Below, one piece after another: positions 9,496-17,160 of a stretch of DNA of 64,000 bases. The position numbers and the translations under genes are program-made. Below the pieces are notes generated by a model. That model ran no database searches and was not told the origin of the DNA. It worked only from the letters and a program-made list of their open reading frames with translations. This DNA is from an uncultured Lachnospiraceae bacterium (lineage in GTDB: Bacteria; Bacillota; Clostridia; Lachnospirales; Lachnospiraceae), in the NCBI GenBank assembly GCA_910586615.1, contig CAJUJP010000003.1:62001-126000 (forward strand). Reading direction: 5' to 3'. Every line of letters begins with the position of its first letter. The first letter of the stretch is position 1.

Positions 9496-9556
9496 TTCTT
9501 TACCCGTCAATTCATCCGATCGGAATGTTCTTCCCGTCAAAAGCAAATCTGCGCGT

Positions 9557-10543
9557 CTATTTTCCCAGATACTTAAACCAGTCCTCCGTCGCTTCGCCGA
9601 TGCTGTCTGGTGTCCAGACCGGCGCCTCCCGCCAGTAGTCTATATTGTCGAGCACCTTCTGCACGCCTTCTTCAAAGCTCACTTTCGCTTTCCACCCCAA
9701 CGCTTGCTCAATCTTCGAAGTGTCCGCAAAGGTACAGTCCGGCTCACCGGGCCGCTTGGGAATATGAGTGATCTCACCGCCCAGCAGTTCGCAGAGCCGG
9801 TTTACCGAATAAGTGCCGCCGCTTCCCACATTGAAAGTATCTTGTACCACATCGGACATAGCTGCGGTATAGAATGCATCCGCAATGTCCGTCACATAAG
9901 TAAAATCTCTCGTCTGATTACCGTCTCCTACCACCGTAAAGGGCTTCCCGGCCAGCTTCTGCGCCAGGAACACACCAAACACCGCGCCATAAGTACCGGA
10001 TGTCCTGGAACGGGTTCCGTATACATTAAAAAGCCTCAGTGTCACCACCGGCAGCCCATATACCTGCCCCCAGTGCAGAACCGTCTCCTCTCCCAGTCGC
10101 TTCGTAAGGGCATAGGGATATTGGGGCCTGATCTCCGCCGTCTCTTTTGTGGGATATTCATCAGGTATGCCGTAGCAGGAGGAAGAGGCCGCGTATACCA
10201 GCTTTTTAATGCCGGCATTCTTAGCGCACTCTACCACGTTATAAGTTCCCAAAACGTTGGAGGAATAATAATCCCACGGCCTTTGAATGGAGGGCACGAT
10301 ATCCGCCAGCGCAGCAAAATGAAATACATAATCCACTCCCTGAAAAACCGGCTCAATCTCCTCTCTGTTTCTGATATCCATATGATATACCGTCAGATTC
10401 GGATTATCTTTCTGGTGATCCAGATTCTCCGGTCTCCCCGTGGTCCAGTTGTCGATTACTTTAACTGTATGGCCTTCCGCCAGCAGTCTGTCTACCATAT
10501 GTGATCCGATAAATCCGCATCCGCCTGTTACCAGTGAAATCAT
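9557..10543 (-). CDS. NAD-dependent sugar epimerase/dehydratase (extended SDR)
   Basis: The 328-residue protein shows the extended SDR signature: GGCGFIGSH at residues 7-15 for NAD binding, the catalytic Tyr144 and Lys148 in YPYALTK, and a Ser-rich loop (ASSSCYG) before it. DGNQTRDFTYVTDIA is the usual C-terminal sugar-nucleotide-binding block. Such enzymes act on UDP-, GDP-, CDP- or ADP-sugars, for example as 4-epimerases or 6-epimerases. Next to GmhA, GmhB and an HldE-like protein it may act on the nucleotide-heptose, but the sequence resembles UDP-sugar 4-epimerases more than HldD. A GGAGG site precedes the ATG. Confidence 0.85.
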   Translation of the reverse strand: MISLVTGGCGFIGSHMVDRLLAEGHTVKVIDNWTTGRPENLDHQKDNPNLTVYHMDIRNREEIEPVFQGVDYVFHFAALADIVPSIQRPWDYYSSNVLGTYNVVECAKNAGIKKLVYAASSSCYGIPDEYPTKETAEIRPQYPYALTKRLGEETVLHWGQVYGLPVVTLRLFNVYGTRSRTSGTYGAVFGVFLAQKLAGKPFTVVGDGNQTRDFTYVTDIADAFYTAAMSDVVQDTFNVGSGGTYSVNRLCELLGGEITHIPKRPGEPDCTFADTSKIEQALGWKAKVSFEEGVQKVLDNIDYWREAPVWTPDSIGEATEDWFKYLGK

Positions 10544-10679
10544 CTTTCTTTCCTCCCTGTTTTCCCGGTGAGTCTGTTAATTCTATTCCGCACATCAATT
10601 TCCATGTATTGGTTCTAAGCCTCAGACTAACAATTGTCTTATCATTACCGCTTTCCGCACCATTCTGCCACAGCTTCTC

Positions 10680-11231
10680 TCATACATCCGGCAGATACGC
10701 CGCCGCATCCCGCAGATCCTGCATAATATGATCCGGCGTGACATCCGCTTCCAGCCCGGCCGTTCCATAACCGGACTGCAGCAGAATTGTCCGCACGCCG
10801 GCATTCTGCCCCGCAAGGATATCTCCCGCCCTGTCGCCGATCATGTATGACCTTGACAGATCAATCTCAAATTCCCCGCAGGCCGCCTCAAACATCCCCG
10901 TTCCCGGTTTCCTGCAGGTGCAGTTCCTGCGATACCTCTCTATCCTGCCGTCAGGATGATGGGGACAATAAAAAACGGCATCTACGCCGGTCTGCTTCAT
11001 GAGGTAGTCGTTCATTTCCTGCAGCGCCTCTTCTGTAAACAATCCTCTGGCCACACCGCTCTGGTTCGTGACCACGATCGTATAATAACCTTTCTGCCGC
11101 AGCTTTCGGACACATGCCTCAGTGTATGGAAATATCTTCAATTGCTCCACCGAAGAAACATAGCTGTTTTCCTCCGTCAGTACACCATCCCTGTCCAGAA
11201 ATACCGCCGGCTTTTTTACCTTCCTGCCCAT
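10680..11231 (-). CDS. gmhB: D-glycero-D-manno-heptose 1,7-bisphosphate 7-phosphatase
   Basis: A HAD-superfamily phosphatase of 183 residues with the nucleophile motif FLDRDGVLTEE (Asp13, Asp15) and the late acidic motif MIGDRAGDI. A zinc-site arrangement, CPHH and CTCRKP near residues 90-110, is characteristic of GmhB. It removes the 7-phosphate of heptose 1,7-bisphosphate between the kinase and nucleotidyltransferase steps of the HldE-like protein. It directly abuts the GmhA gene, with no gap, which supports one transcript and one pathway. Confidence 0.88.
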   Translation of the reverse strand: MGRKVKKPAVFLDRDGVLTEENSYVSSVEQLKIFPYTEACVRKLRQKGYYTIVVTNQSGVARGLFTEEALQEMNDYLMKQTGVDAVFYCPHHPDGRIERYRRNCTCRKPGTGMFEAACGEFEIDLSRSYMIGDRAGDILAGQNAGVRTILLQSGYGTAGLEADVTPDHIMQDLRDAAAYLPDV

Positions 11232-11819
11232 CTATAGTTTTACCCCGTCCCGTTCCATGATCGTATCCACAATCTGCTGAAGCATCATATTATGAATGGA
11301 TTCCACGATCCCGTATTTCTCACTGGGTACATAAATATTCAGATCACCGCACTGTTTTGCGCGGTTATCCGGTGAAAATCCTGTGCAGGTAATGACCGTC
11401 GCACCCTTAGCCTTCGCGGTCTCTATGGCCGCTATAATATTGGGCGAATTCCCGGAACTGCTAATGGCCACCACCAGATCCCCCTCTTTTACCAGAAATT
11501 CCATGGGCCTTGAAAAGATCGCCTCATACCCGTAATCATTTCCCATACAGGTAGTGACTGCATTATCGTACAGGCTGTAAGTGTTCATGCCTCCGTTTTT
11601 CATATAATCTGCAGTCATATGGCTGGCTATGGCGGAACTGCCGCCGTTGCCGATGAAGAAAAGCCACGCCTGCCGCTCTTTATGCGCTGTAAATGTATCC
11701 ACCAGCAGTCTGATGCCGGCATCGTAACTTTCACATTTGTGCGCAGTTCCGTCCCAGATTTCTGTGTTTTCCAGCGTTTCAAATAATTCTTTGATGTACA
11801 AATTATCGATCATACCCAT
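11232..11819 (-). CDS. gmhA: Phosphoheptose isomerase (SIS domain)
   Basis: The 195-residue protein is a single SIS domain with GNGGSSAIASHMTADYM near residue 57 and ISSSGNSPNI near residue 120, as in GmhA. It converts sedoheptulose 7-phosphate to D-glycero-D-manno-heptose 7-phosphate, the first step of nucleotide-heptose synthesis. Length and motifs fit the family. It is followed immediately by gmhB and then the epimerase and HldE-like genes. Confidence 0.9.
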   Translation of the reverse strand: MGMIDNLYIKELFETLENTEIWDGTAHKCESYDAGIRLLVDTFTAHKERQAWLFFIGNGGSSAIASHMTADYMKNGGMNTYSLYDNAVTTCMGNDYGYEAIFSRPMEFLVKEGDLVVAISSSGNSPNIIAAIETAKAKGATVITCTGFSPDNRAKQCGDLNIYVPSEKYGIVESIHNMMLQQIVDTIMERDGVKL

Positions 11820-11908
11820 TTTCCGATTTTACCAGAATGCTCCTTTGGTTATTTTTTTATAAACATTCATTTTGTTTATCTTTCCCAGAACTTCTTGCGA
11901 TCAAGGGA

Positions 11909-12877
11909 TCAGAAAATACTCCCGATCTTTTCCTCATTAACCGATCTGTACATATCGTTCAGAACGCCCACCGTCTCTTTCACATATTTCCCCACGGCTG
12001 TCTCCTCGGACATCTGTACGCCATATACCCCGGATTTATAAATCTCATACAGCGCCTCTATTTCTCCTATCGTGGGAATCGGTTTCAATTCCATGTTTTT
12101 CAGCACCTGCGTTGCCAGAAATACCCGCACATCATAGTACTGTGCTTTCTCAATAATATATTTCTGGTATCTCGGGATATTGATGATACCGATATCTGTG
12201 GACAGGTCTCCTCTGTCTACCAGAATATACTCGACTAACGGCAGTATGTGGTTAATATCATTCACCGCATCCAGCGTCTCTATTTTGGAAATAACTTTAA
12301 TGTTCTCAGCCAGAAGAGCTTTCGCTTCCTCTACATTTTGTGCCGATCTGACAAATGAAAGACCCACATATTCCAGATGATATTTGTTTGCAACCTGAAT
12401 AAGCTGCTTATCCTTTTCGAAAAGGAAGGGGATGTCTTTATGCATTCCTCTGACATGTACGCCTTTTCCATTAATCAGGATACCGTCCGATTTGGATAAA
12501 AAAGTGATATTTTCATTGTCTGTCTCTACCACCTCAAATTCAAAAACACTGTCATTCGCCCATGCAGTCATACCCGGCTTCAGATGCTTATAGAAATCAG
12601 GATAATTAAAGCACTCGTTAGGAATGGTAAACCGTTCTCCCTTTACCAGTTCAATCCCGTTATTGGGTACATCCTTCGTGCGCACTTTATTTCCCGGAAG
12701 ATCCATAAGGATAGCCGCATCGGGAATCTGGGCACGGATCTCTTCTATGTATCCCTCAATATCCGCAATGGAACCATGAGCCCCGTTGATGCGGTATATA
12801 TTCTTGTCACTGTGAATCTCCGTAAGAGATACTTCATGTAAAAGTGCAGGTCCTACTGTCAGAATAAATTTTTTCAT
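11909..12877 (-). CDS. Pyruvate-kinase-like protein without the C-terminal domain
   Basis: The 322 residues cover the TIM barrel and inserted B domain of pyruvate kinase but lack the roughly 130-residue C-terminal domain. Catalytic positions are retained: Arg in YRINGAHG, the MDLPGNKVRT loop, Lys and Glu in ISKIE, Asp in RGDL, Thr in ATQVL, and a MSEETAVGKY block. The usual GPAS, NFSHG and TKGPEIR motifs are altered (GPAL, NGAHG, LPGNKVR), so the substrate may not be ADP and PEP. Its start overlaps the antiporter stop (ATGA), and the sulfate-activation genes lie just upstream. Probably a specialised relative rather than the glycolytic enzyme. Confidence 0.75.
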   Translation of the reverse strand: MKKFILTVGPALLHEVSLTEIHSDKNIYRINGAHGSIADIEGYIEEIRAQIPDAAILMDLPGNKVRTKDVPNNGIELVKGERFTIPNECFNYPDFYKHLKPGMTAWANDSVFEFEVVETDNENITFLSKSDGILINGKGVHVRGMHKDIPFLFEKDKQLIQVANKYHLEYVGLSFVRSAQNVEEAKALLAENIKVISKIETLDAVNDINHILPLVEYILVDRGDLSTDIGIINIPRYQKYIIEKAQYYDVRVFLATQVLKNMELKPIPTIGEIEALYEIYKSGVYGVQMSEETAVGKYVKETVGVLNDMYRSVNEEKIGSIF

Positions 12878-14151
12878 GATATTTGTTCTCCTTCTGTCAA
12901 ATTCTCGAATATCGTCTCATCTTTTTTCTGCTGGCCTCTGAGCCAGTATCCGGCAATCAGGGATGAAAGCATGGTGGTCAGAATCAATACGGTAAAAAAT
13001 TCCACATTAATAATGCCGTAATTATAGGCAACAGTTGCAAGCACAATACCCGGACCGCCCCTCGCATTCATGGTTATGCCAAAATTCCATACCACTTTCT
13101 TCCTGAGTTTTGTGGCTGCCAAAAGCACAAGCACCGTTCCAACCCATTCCAGTGCAAAGGCGATGGCAAAGAAGATCAGGAAACGCAGCAGTGAAAAATT
13201 ATGCAGAAGATTCAGCTGTATCCCCACCAGCGCAAAATACACGGGAACAAAAAAAGAGAATGAAAAGTCCGTAATACATTTTACTTTTTCTTCCGCGTTT
13301 TTATCTTTATTTGTTATGCTTCTGATAATATATCCTGTCAGGAAAGCGGAATACATGATGTTGATCTTCAAATAACTCAGCGCCGCCACGATTACAAACA
13401 GGCTGATAAAGCACACCTGCATAAACGAAGAGTTATCGATTCTAATATCTACTTTTTCCAGCTTTCTGCCTGCAAAGTGAACAAGCAGGAATAATGCCAG
13501 CGTCAAAAATATGACAATACACATATTTCCGATATTCAATTCTTCTGACAGGACAATATCAATAGCCGTATTTAACAAAATCCACAGACACAGATCCTGC
13601 AGAGTAGAGGCCGTCAGAACCACATTGGCAAACCGCGTATTTATGATACCCATGTCGAAGAATATCTTCGATATAACCGGAATAGATGTAATGGCGATTC
13701 CAATGATAAATACAAGAAGAAATGCCGCATGGCTGTCCGCTTCCCCTATAAAATACGGTGCAAAACTGTTCACAAAGGGCAGGCCCGCCGCCATGGGTAT
13801 AATCGTTGAACCGATAAATAAAGACAGGAAAATCCTTGTGTTTTTCTTCTGCAGGTCGATCTTTGTATTATAGCCGGATGAAAACATCAGAAAGGAAAGG
13901 CCAAGCTGATAAAATATATTCAGGACTTTTCCCTCTTCGCTGTAACTGTTGAAAATGCTCTCCATGAGTCCCGGTGCAACCGCTCCAAGGAAGGTGCCTC
14001 CAAAAAGCATTCCGCCGATGATTTCACCCACCACTTTAGGCGCCTGTATCTTTTCGAACAGCCTGCCCACCAGAAAAGCGCCCGCCAGTAAACATGCCAG
14101 AGCTGTCAGTGTCATCATGATCTCACTGTCTGCAAGTGTTGCTAACTTCAT
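12874..14151 (-). CDS. CPA2-type cation:proton antiporter
   Basis: A 425-residue integral membrane protein with about twelve hydrophobic segments and CPA2/KefB-like landmarks (PKVVGEIIGGMLFGG near residue 40, NARGGPGIVLATVAYNYG near residue 370). It has no regulatory RCK domain. The family exchanges Na+ or K+ for protons. The ATGA overlap with the pyruvate-kinase-like gene and the nearby Sat and APS kinase genes link it to sulfate metabolism, but the transported ion cannot be read from the sequence. A possible promoter and a palindrome lie upstream. Confidence 0.82.
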   Translation of the reverse strand: MKLATLADSEIMMTLTALACLLAGAFLVGRLFEKIQAPKVVGEIIGGMLFGGTFLGAVAPGLMESIFNSYSEEGKVLNIFYQLGLSFLMFSSGYNTKIDLQKKNTRIFLSLFIGSTIIPMAAGLPFVNSFAPYFIGEADSHAAFLLVFIIGIAITSIPVISKIFFDMGIINTRFANVVLTASTLQDLCLWILLNTAIDIVLSEELNIGNMCIVIFLTLALFLLVHFAGRKLEKVDIRIDNSSFMQVCFISLFVIVAALSYLKINIMYSAFLTGYIIRSITNKDKNAEEKVKCITDFSFSFFVPVYFALVGIQLNLLHNFSLLRFLIFFAIAFALEWVGTVLVLLAATKLRKKVVWNFGITMNARGGPGIVLATVAYNYGIINVEFFTVLILTTMLSSLIAGYWLRGQQKKDETIFENLTEGEQIS

Positions 14152-14178
14152 ATCCGTAACCTCTCTTTTCCTTCTTCG

Positions 14179-14190
14179 TAAACGCGTTTA
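14179..14190 (-). promoter_or_regulatory. 12-bp palindrome, possible operator
   Basis: TAAACGCGTTTA is a perfect 12-base palindrome between a candidate promoter and the antiporter start. Its CG centre resembles LacI-family operators, but no such regulator is in the window. Confidence 0.25.
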
Positions 14191-14242
14191 ACGTTTCTCT
14201 TTTCCAGAAAAGGTATCGGACAGCCTGTACCGGTGCGTAAGG

Positions 14243-14271
14243 AATATAACTTGACTTTAGCCGTTATCCAA
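14243..14271 (-). promoter_or_regulatory. Candidate promoter for the antiporter gene
   Basis: On the minus strand TTGGAT (14266-14271), a 17-base spacer and TATATT (14243-14248) lie about 90 bases before the antiporter ATG. The match to sigma-A boxes is moderate. Confidence 0.4.
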
Positions 14272-14317
14272 GAAAAAGGATAAAAATTTTTTTGGTCATT
14301 TTCTTAGAAAAATCGAA

Positions 14318-14590
14318 TCAGTTCCGCCCCTGTATGATCTTATATACACGTGAAATGCTGAGATCATATTTCCTGGCCAGATCGCCCACCTCATATTTTC
14401 CACTATAGAAGTCTTCTTTTAATCTGGCATTTCTCTCTTCTTTGTCCACCCATTCCGCACTCGAAGCAAGCGCCGGGAAATATACGGTAGTGCCCGCCAT
14501 CTGCTCAAGAACCTGCTTATAAGCCTCTTCTCCTATGATATTTTTTAATGTCTTAAGCGCTTCTTTCGAATTCATGCCAAATGACCACAT
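14318..14590 (-). CDS. Small Mor-like helix-turn-helix protein
   Basis: A 90-residue protein whose C-terminal half (YEVGDLARKYDLSISRVYKI) is a helix-turn-helix. The arrangement GGT/AGT-x-x-YFP followed by acidic and basic helices resembles the Mor/C transcription activator family of phage Mu. It sits between sat and the antiporter gene and may regulate this sub-cluster. The start is uncertain: the ATG at 14590 lies directly on a GAAGGA site, and the next ATG (14575) is 15 bases from it. No other phage gene is nearby. Confidence 0.6.
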   Translation of the reverse strand: MWSFGMNSKEALKTLKNIIGEEAYKQVLEQMAGTTVYFPALASSAEWVDKEERNARLKEDFYSGKYEVGDLARKYDLSISRVYKIIQGRN

Positions 14591-14611
14591 TCCTTCATAA
14601 ACTGTCTGTAT

Positions 14612-15667
14612 TTATTCAATAAAAATCTGTCCGCAGTTCAGGATCGCATCAAAAATCTCTTTGCGCAGCATGATCTCATCGGGTATGGAACCCTCACCGA
14701 TATACTTTCTGATGATGGTGCCGCTGATCTCAACCCGGTCTGTCTCATAATGGCTGCAATTCTTCTCACTGACTACCATTCCGCATTTTTTACAATAATA
14801 AGGCTCGTGCAGCAAGAGCAGTTGGATACCAAGGTCATGCTCCTCCGCCAGCTTTCCTGCAAGAGCATGGGCATCATATGCGCCATAAAATCCGCCCACA
14901 CCGGCGTGATCCCTGCCGATGATAAAATGCGTACATCCCAGATTCCTTCTGATGATCGCGTGGAATACCGCCTCTCTCGGGCCGGCATAACGCATCTGGG
15001 TTTTTAGTCCCTCCATGTACACGCTGTTTTTCGGATAAAACTCTTCTGTCATTTTCTCATAAGCCGCAACCACCGCTTCCTGTGTGAAGTCACCCTTTTT
15101 CTTCCAGCCGATAATCGGGTTGATGAACAGACCATCACACACTTCCAGGCCAATGCGCTGCAAATGCTCATGTGCCTTATGAACCGGATTTCTTGTCTGG
15201 AAGCCTGCAACGGTTTTCCAGCCTCTGTCTGCAAAAATCTTTTTCGTATTTTCCGGTTTCAGCGCCCCTTCCAGAAGCTTCCCTTCCAGAAGCGTTGTTT
15301 TGCCGCCGACCCGGAGAGGCGAACGCTCTTTTTCCTTTCTCACTCCCGGATGAGCCATGTCCAGTGTGCAAAACACTTTCTCAAGATCGGCATCGCTCAC
15401 GCGGTAAGTGTCCTCCACCTCCAGATCGGCAACATGCTTTCCGTGAAAAGACAAATGCAGTGTCTGTCCATGAACCGGAGAACTATCTTCCGGGATATCC
15501 AATGTCACCGGAATCGTAAATACCTGCCCGTCAGAGAGTTGATATGTATCAACAACGCCTCTGAAATCCGCTTCATTCATGAATCCCTGTAACGGATATA
15601 ACAGCCCTGTCTCTATATTAATGATATCCTGCAGTGTTTCCTCGTCTATTTCTATAAAATCAGTCAT
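14612..15667 (-). CDS. sat: ATP sulfurylase (sulfate adenylyltransferase)
   Basis: The protein has the homo-oligomeric Sat signature: QTRNPVHKAHE, with the Q-x-R-N and H-x-x-H motifs, GRDHAGVGGFYG, and a zinc-site-like YYCKKCGMV. It makes adenosine 5'-phosphosulfate from ATP and sulfate. I moved the start to the ATG at 15667 because GGGGAGG lies 6-7 bases before it; this gives 351 residues and an 8-base overlap with cysC. Pairing with APS kinase and absence of APS or PAPS reductase nearby suggest PAPS for sulfation, not assimilation. No sulfotransferase was recognised in the window. Confidence 0.92.
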   Translation of the reverse strand: MTDFIEIDEETLQDIINIETGLLYPLQGFMNEADFRGVVDTYQLSDGQVFTIPVTLDIPEDSSPVHGQTLHLSFHGKHVADLEVEDTYRVSDADLEKVFCTLDMAHPGVRKEKERSPLRVGGKTTLLEGKLLEGALKPENTKKIFADRGWKTVAGFQTRNPVHKAHEHLQRIGLEVCDGLFINPIIGWKKKGDFTQEAVVAAYEKMTEEFYPKNSVYMEGLKTQMRYAGPREAVFHAIIRRNLGCTHFIIGRDHAGVGGFYGAYDAHALAGKLAEEHDLGIQLLLLHEPYYCKKCGMVVSEKNCSHYETDRVEISGTIIRKYIGEGSIPDEIMLRKEIFDAILNCGQIFIE

Positions 15668-16178
15668 TGTATTCCTCCCCATATTTTTCGGATATGTATT
15701 GTTTGATCATCTCGAAAGATTCATCTTCCGTCATCTCATCCACTTTGATGCGAAGATCACAGTTTACCGGCTCGTCAAAACGCTGCCCCAGGCCCACAAT
15801 ATCCGTTTTTCCCACATTTTCTTTATAGACGCCCTTCACATCATTCTTCATGCTTACCTGAATGTCTTTATCCAGATAGATCTCGTTATAACCGGCAATC
15901 TTACGGCGTGCCAGATCTCTCAGATGCTGGAATGGTGAAATATTGCAGATAATGCCGATAATATCGTTCCTGTCCAGAAGATATGTACCCAGTATAATCC
16001 GCTTGATATTGGCTTCCCTGTCCGCGTCCGTGTAGCCTAAGTCGTTTTCGAACAGGCTGCGGACTTCATCCCCGTCCAGAAGATAAGTCCTGAAACCTTT
16101 GTCCTTATAAAATTTGTCCAGTTTTCTTCCCAGCGTAGTCTTTCCCGCGCCGGAAATGCCGATCAGCCATATGATCAT
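15660..16178 (-). CDS. cysC: Adenylylsulfate (APS) kinase
   Basis: A 172-residue kinase with a P-loop GISGAGKTT at residues 7-15, LLDGDEVR and a DREANIKRI segment that are standard in CysC. It phosphorylates APS at the 3' position to give PAPS. CysC-like proteins in some capsule clusters have other substrates, for example in phosphoramidate synthesis, but direct overlap with a true sat gene makes PAPS formation the best reading. The start overlaps the stop of the upstream TIM-barrel gene (ATGA). Confidence 0.88.
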   Translation of the reverse strand: MIIWLIGISGAGKTTLGRKLDKFYKDKGFRTYLLDGDEVRSLFENDLGYTDADREANIKRIILGTYLLDRNDIIGIICNISPFQHLRDLARRKIAGYNEIYLDKDIQVSMKNDVKGVYKENVGKTDIVGLGQRFDEPVNCDLRIKVDEMTEDESFEMIKQYISEKYGEEYND

Positions 16179-17110
16179 GATTGTACCTCCTCACAAAAAT
16201 ATTCTCCAATATCCGCAATAAAACGAAGCGTTTTCTGCTTTAACGCATCTGGAAATGCCGTCAATACAGGCGCCGTCTCAAAACTCAACACCTGATCAAA
16301 CTTTATCTTCTTCAGTCCTTTCAGAAAACCGTCCCAGTCCGTAGAGGATGTATTTTCCCGTGTCTTCGTAAAAGTATAAGGAATCTGGTGCAGATCCTGG
16401 ATGCCGTCATTATCATGAATATGCAGTACCTTCAGGCGGTGGGCAAGGGTGGTGATAAATTCTTCAAAATCGATCCCCACCAGATTGGCATGCCCCGTAT
16501 CAAAACAGAATCCCAGCACCTCCGCACCGTACTTATCATTAAATCCGTCGATCCGTTCCGCGGCTTTCCTTGCATTGCAGCATGGCCCTTCCACCATATG
16601 TCCCCCGATGCCTGTATATAAGTTTTCGATGCAGACCGTTATTCCCATCTCCTTTGCCATCGGTGATAGAAGATCCAGAAATCCGGCTGTCTGCTGCCAT
16701 TCCGCTTCTTCCGAACCAAGATGGTATGCCAGTTTAAACCCATGTATGACCATGTTACGGCACCCGAAAAAAGCACAGATCTTCATACTTTTGGGTGCCA
16801 CCACATGCCACAGATAATCATTGAATTCTTTCTCCGCACCCGGTACATAATTTGGATACGGCATATGCATCTGGTTAATCCATATGCCCGCTTTTTCCGC
16901 ACCGTCTCTGTGGGGTCTGAAAAAATTCTCCAATTCAGTATCCGACATGCTGAAAAAATCATTCCTCTCAAACTTGTAAAGAGAACTGTTCAGAAGGTAG
17001 GAGTTTAAACTGAAATCTGCGCAGGTAAAGCCCGAACGCTTCAGTATCTCAAATCCTTCTCCGGGATTTGAATCATATACAACATTTTTCGTCTGTACGC
17101 CAATCTGCAT
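16175..17110 (-). CDS. TIM-barrel sugar isomerase/epimerase-like protein
   Basis: The 311-residue protein belongs to the xylose isomerase-like / AP endonuclease 2 barrel family. Metal-binding residues are visible in CIENLYTG, GFCFDTGHAN and LHIHDNDG. Members isomerise or epimerise sugars, inositols or hydroxypyruvate, so the reaction is open. GAAGGAGG lies six bases before the ATG. A paralog with an added Rossmann module lies directly upstream at 17161-18363, and cysC overlaps downstream, so the three are co-transcribed. Confidence 0.75.
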   Translation of the reverse strand: MQIGVQTKNVVYDSNPGEGFEILKRSGFTCADFSLNSYLLNSSLYKFERNDFFSMSDTELENFFRPHRDGAEKAGIWINQMHMPYPNYVPGAEKEFNDYLWHVVAPKSMKICAFFGCRNMVIHGFKLAYHLGSEEAEWQQTAGFLDLLSPMAKEMGITVCIENLYTGIGGHMVEGPCCNARKAAERIDGFNDKYGAEVLGFCFDTGHANLVGIDFEEFITTLAHRLKVLHIHDNDGIQDLHQIPYTFTKTRENTSSTDWDGFLKGLKKIKFDQVLSFETAPVLTAFPDALKQKTLRFIADIGEYFCEEVQS

Positions 17111-17160
17111 CCTGTTCCCTCCTTCCTAAGCAAATCTCCTGAACAAACTAACCCGTCTTT

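Larger units (their letters stand above)
9167..9556 (-). other. Non-coding gap with possible promoters
   Basis: This 390-base AT-rich stretch holds no supported gene. It contains two promoter-like pairs reading toward the methyltransferase (listed separately). It also has a 7-base inverted repeat with a one-base centre, TATTATTAAATAATA at 9291-9305, just downstream of the second pair. I see no terminator with a clear U-run after the epimerase. Confidence 0.4.

Noticed and set aside
9704..10504. Long plus-strand open frame of 266 codons
   Set aside because: It lies entirely opposite the SDR epimerase, whose motifs are intact; no ribosome site or recognisable protein pattern on the plus strand.
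14318..14590. Mor-like HTH protein as a sign of a prophage
   Set aside because: No integrase, terminase, portal or other phage gene lies nearby; the gene sits inside a metabolic cluster.
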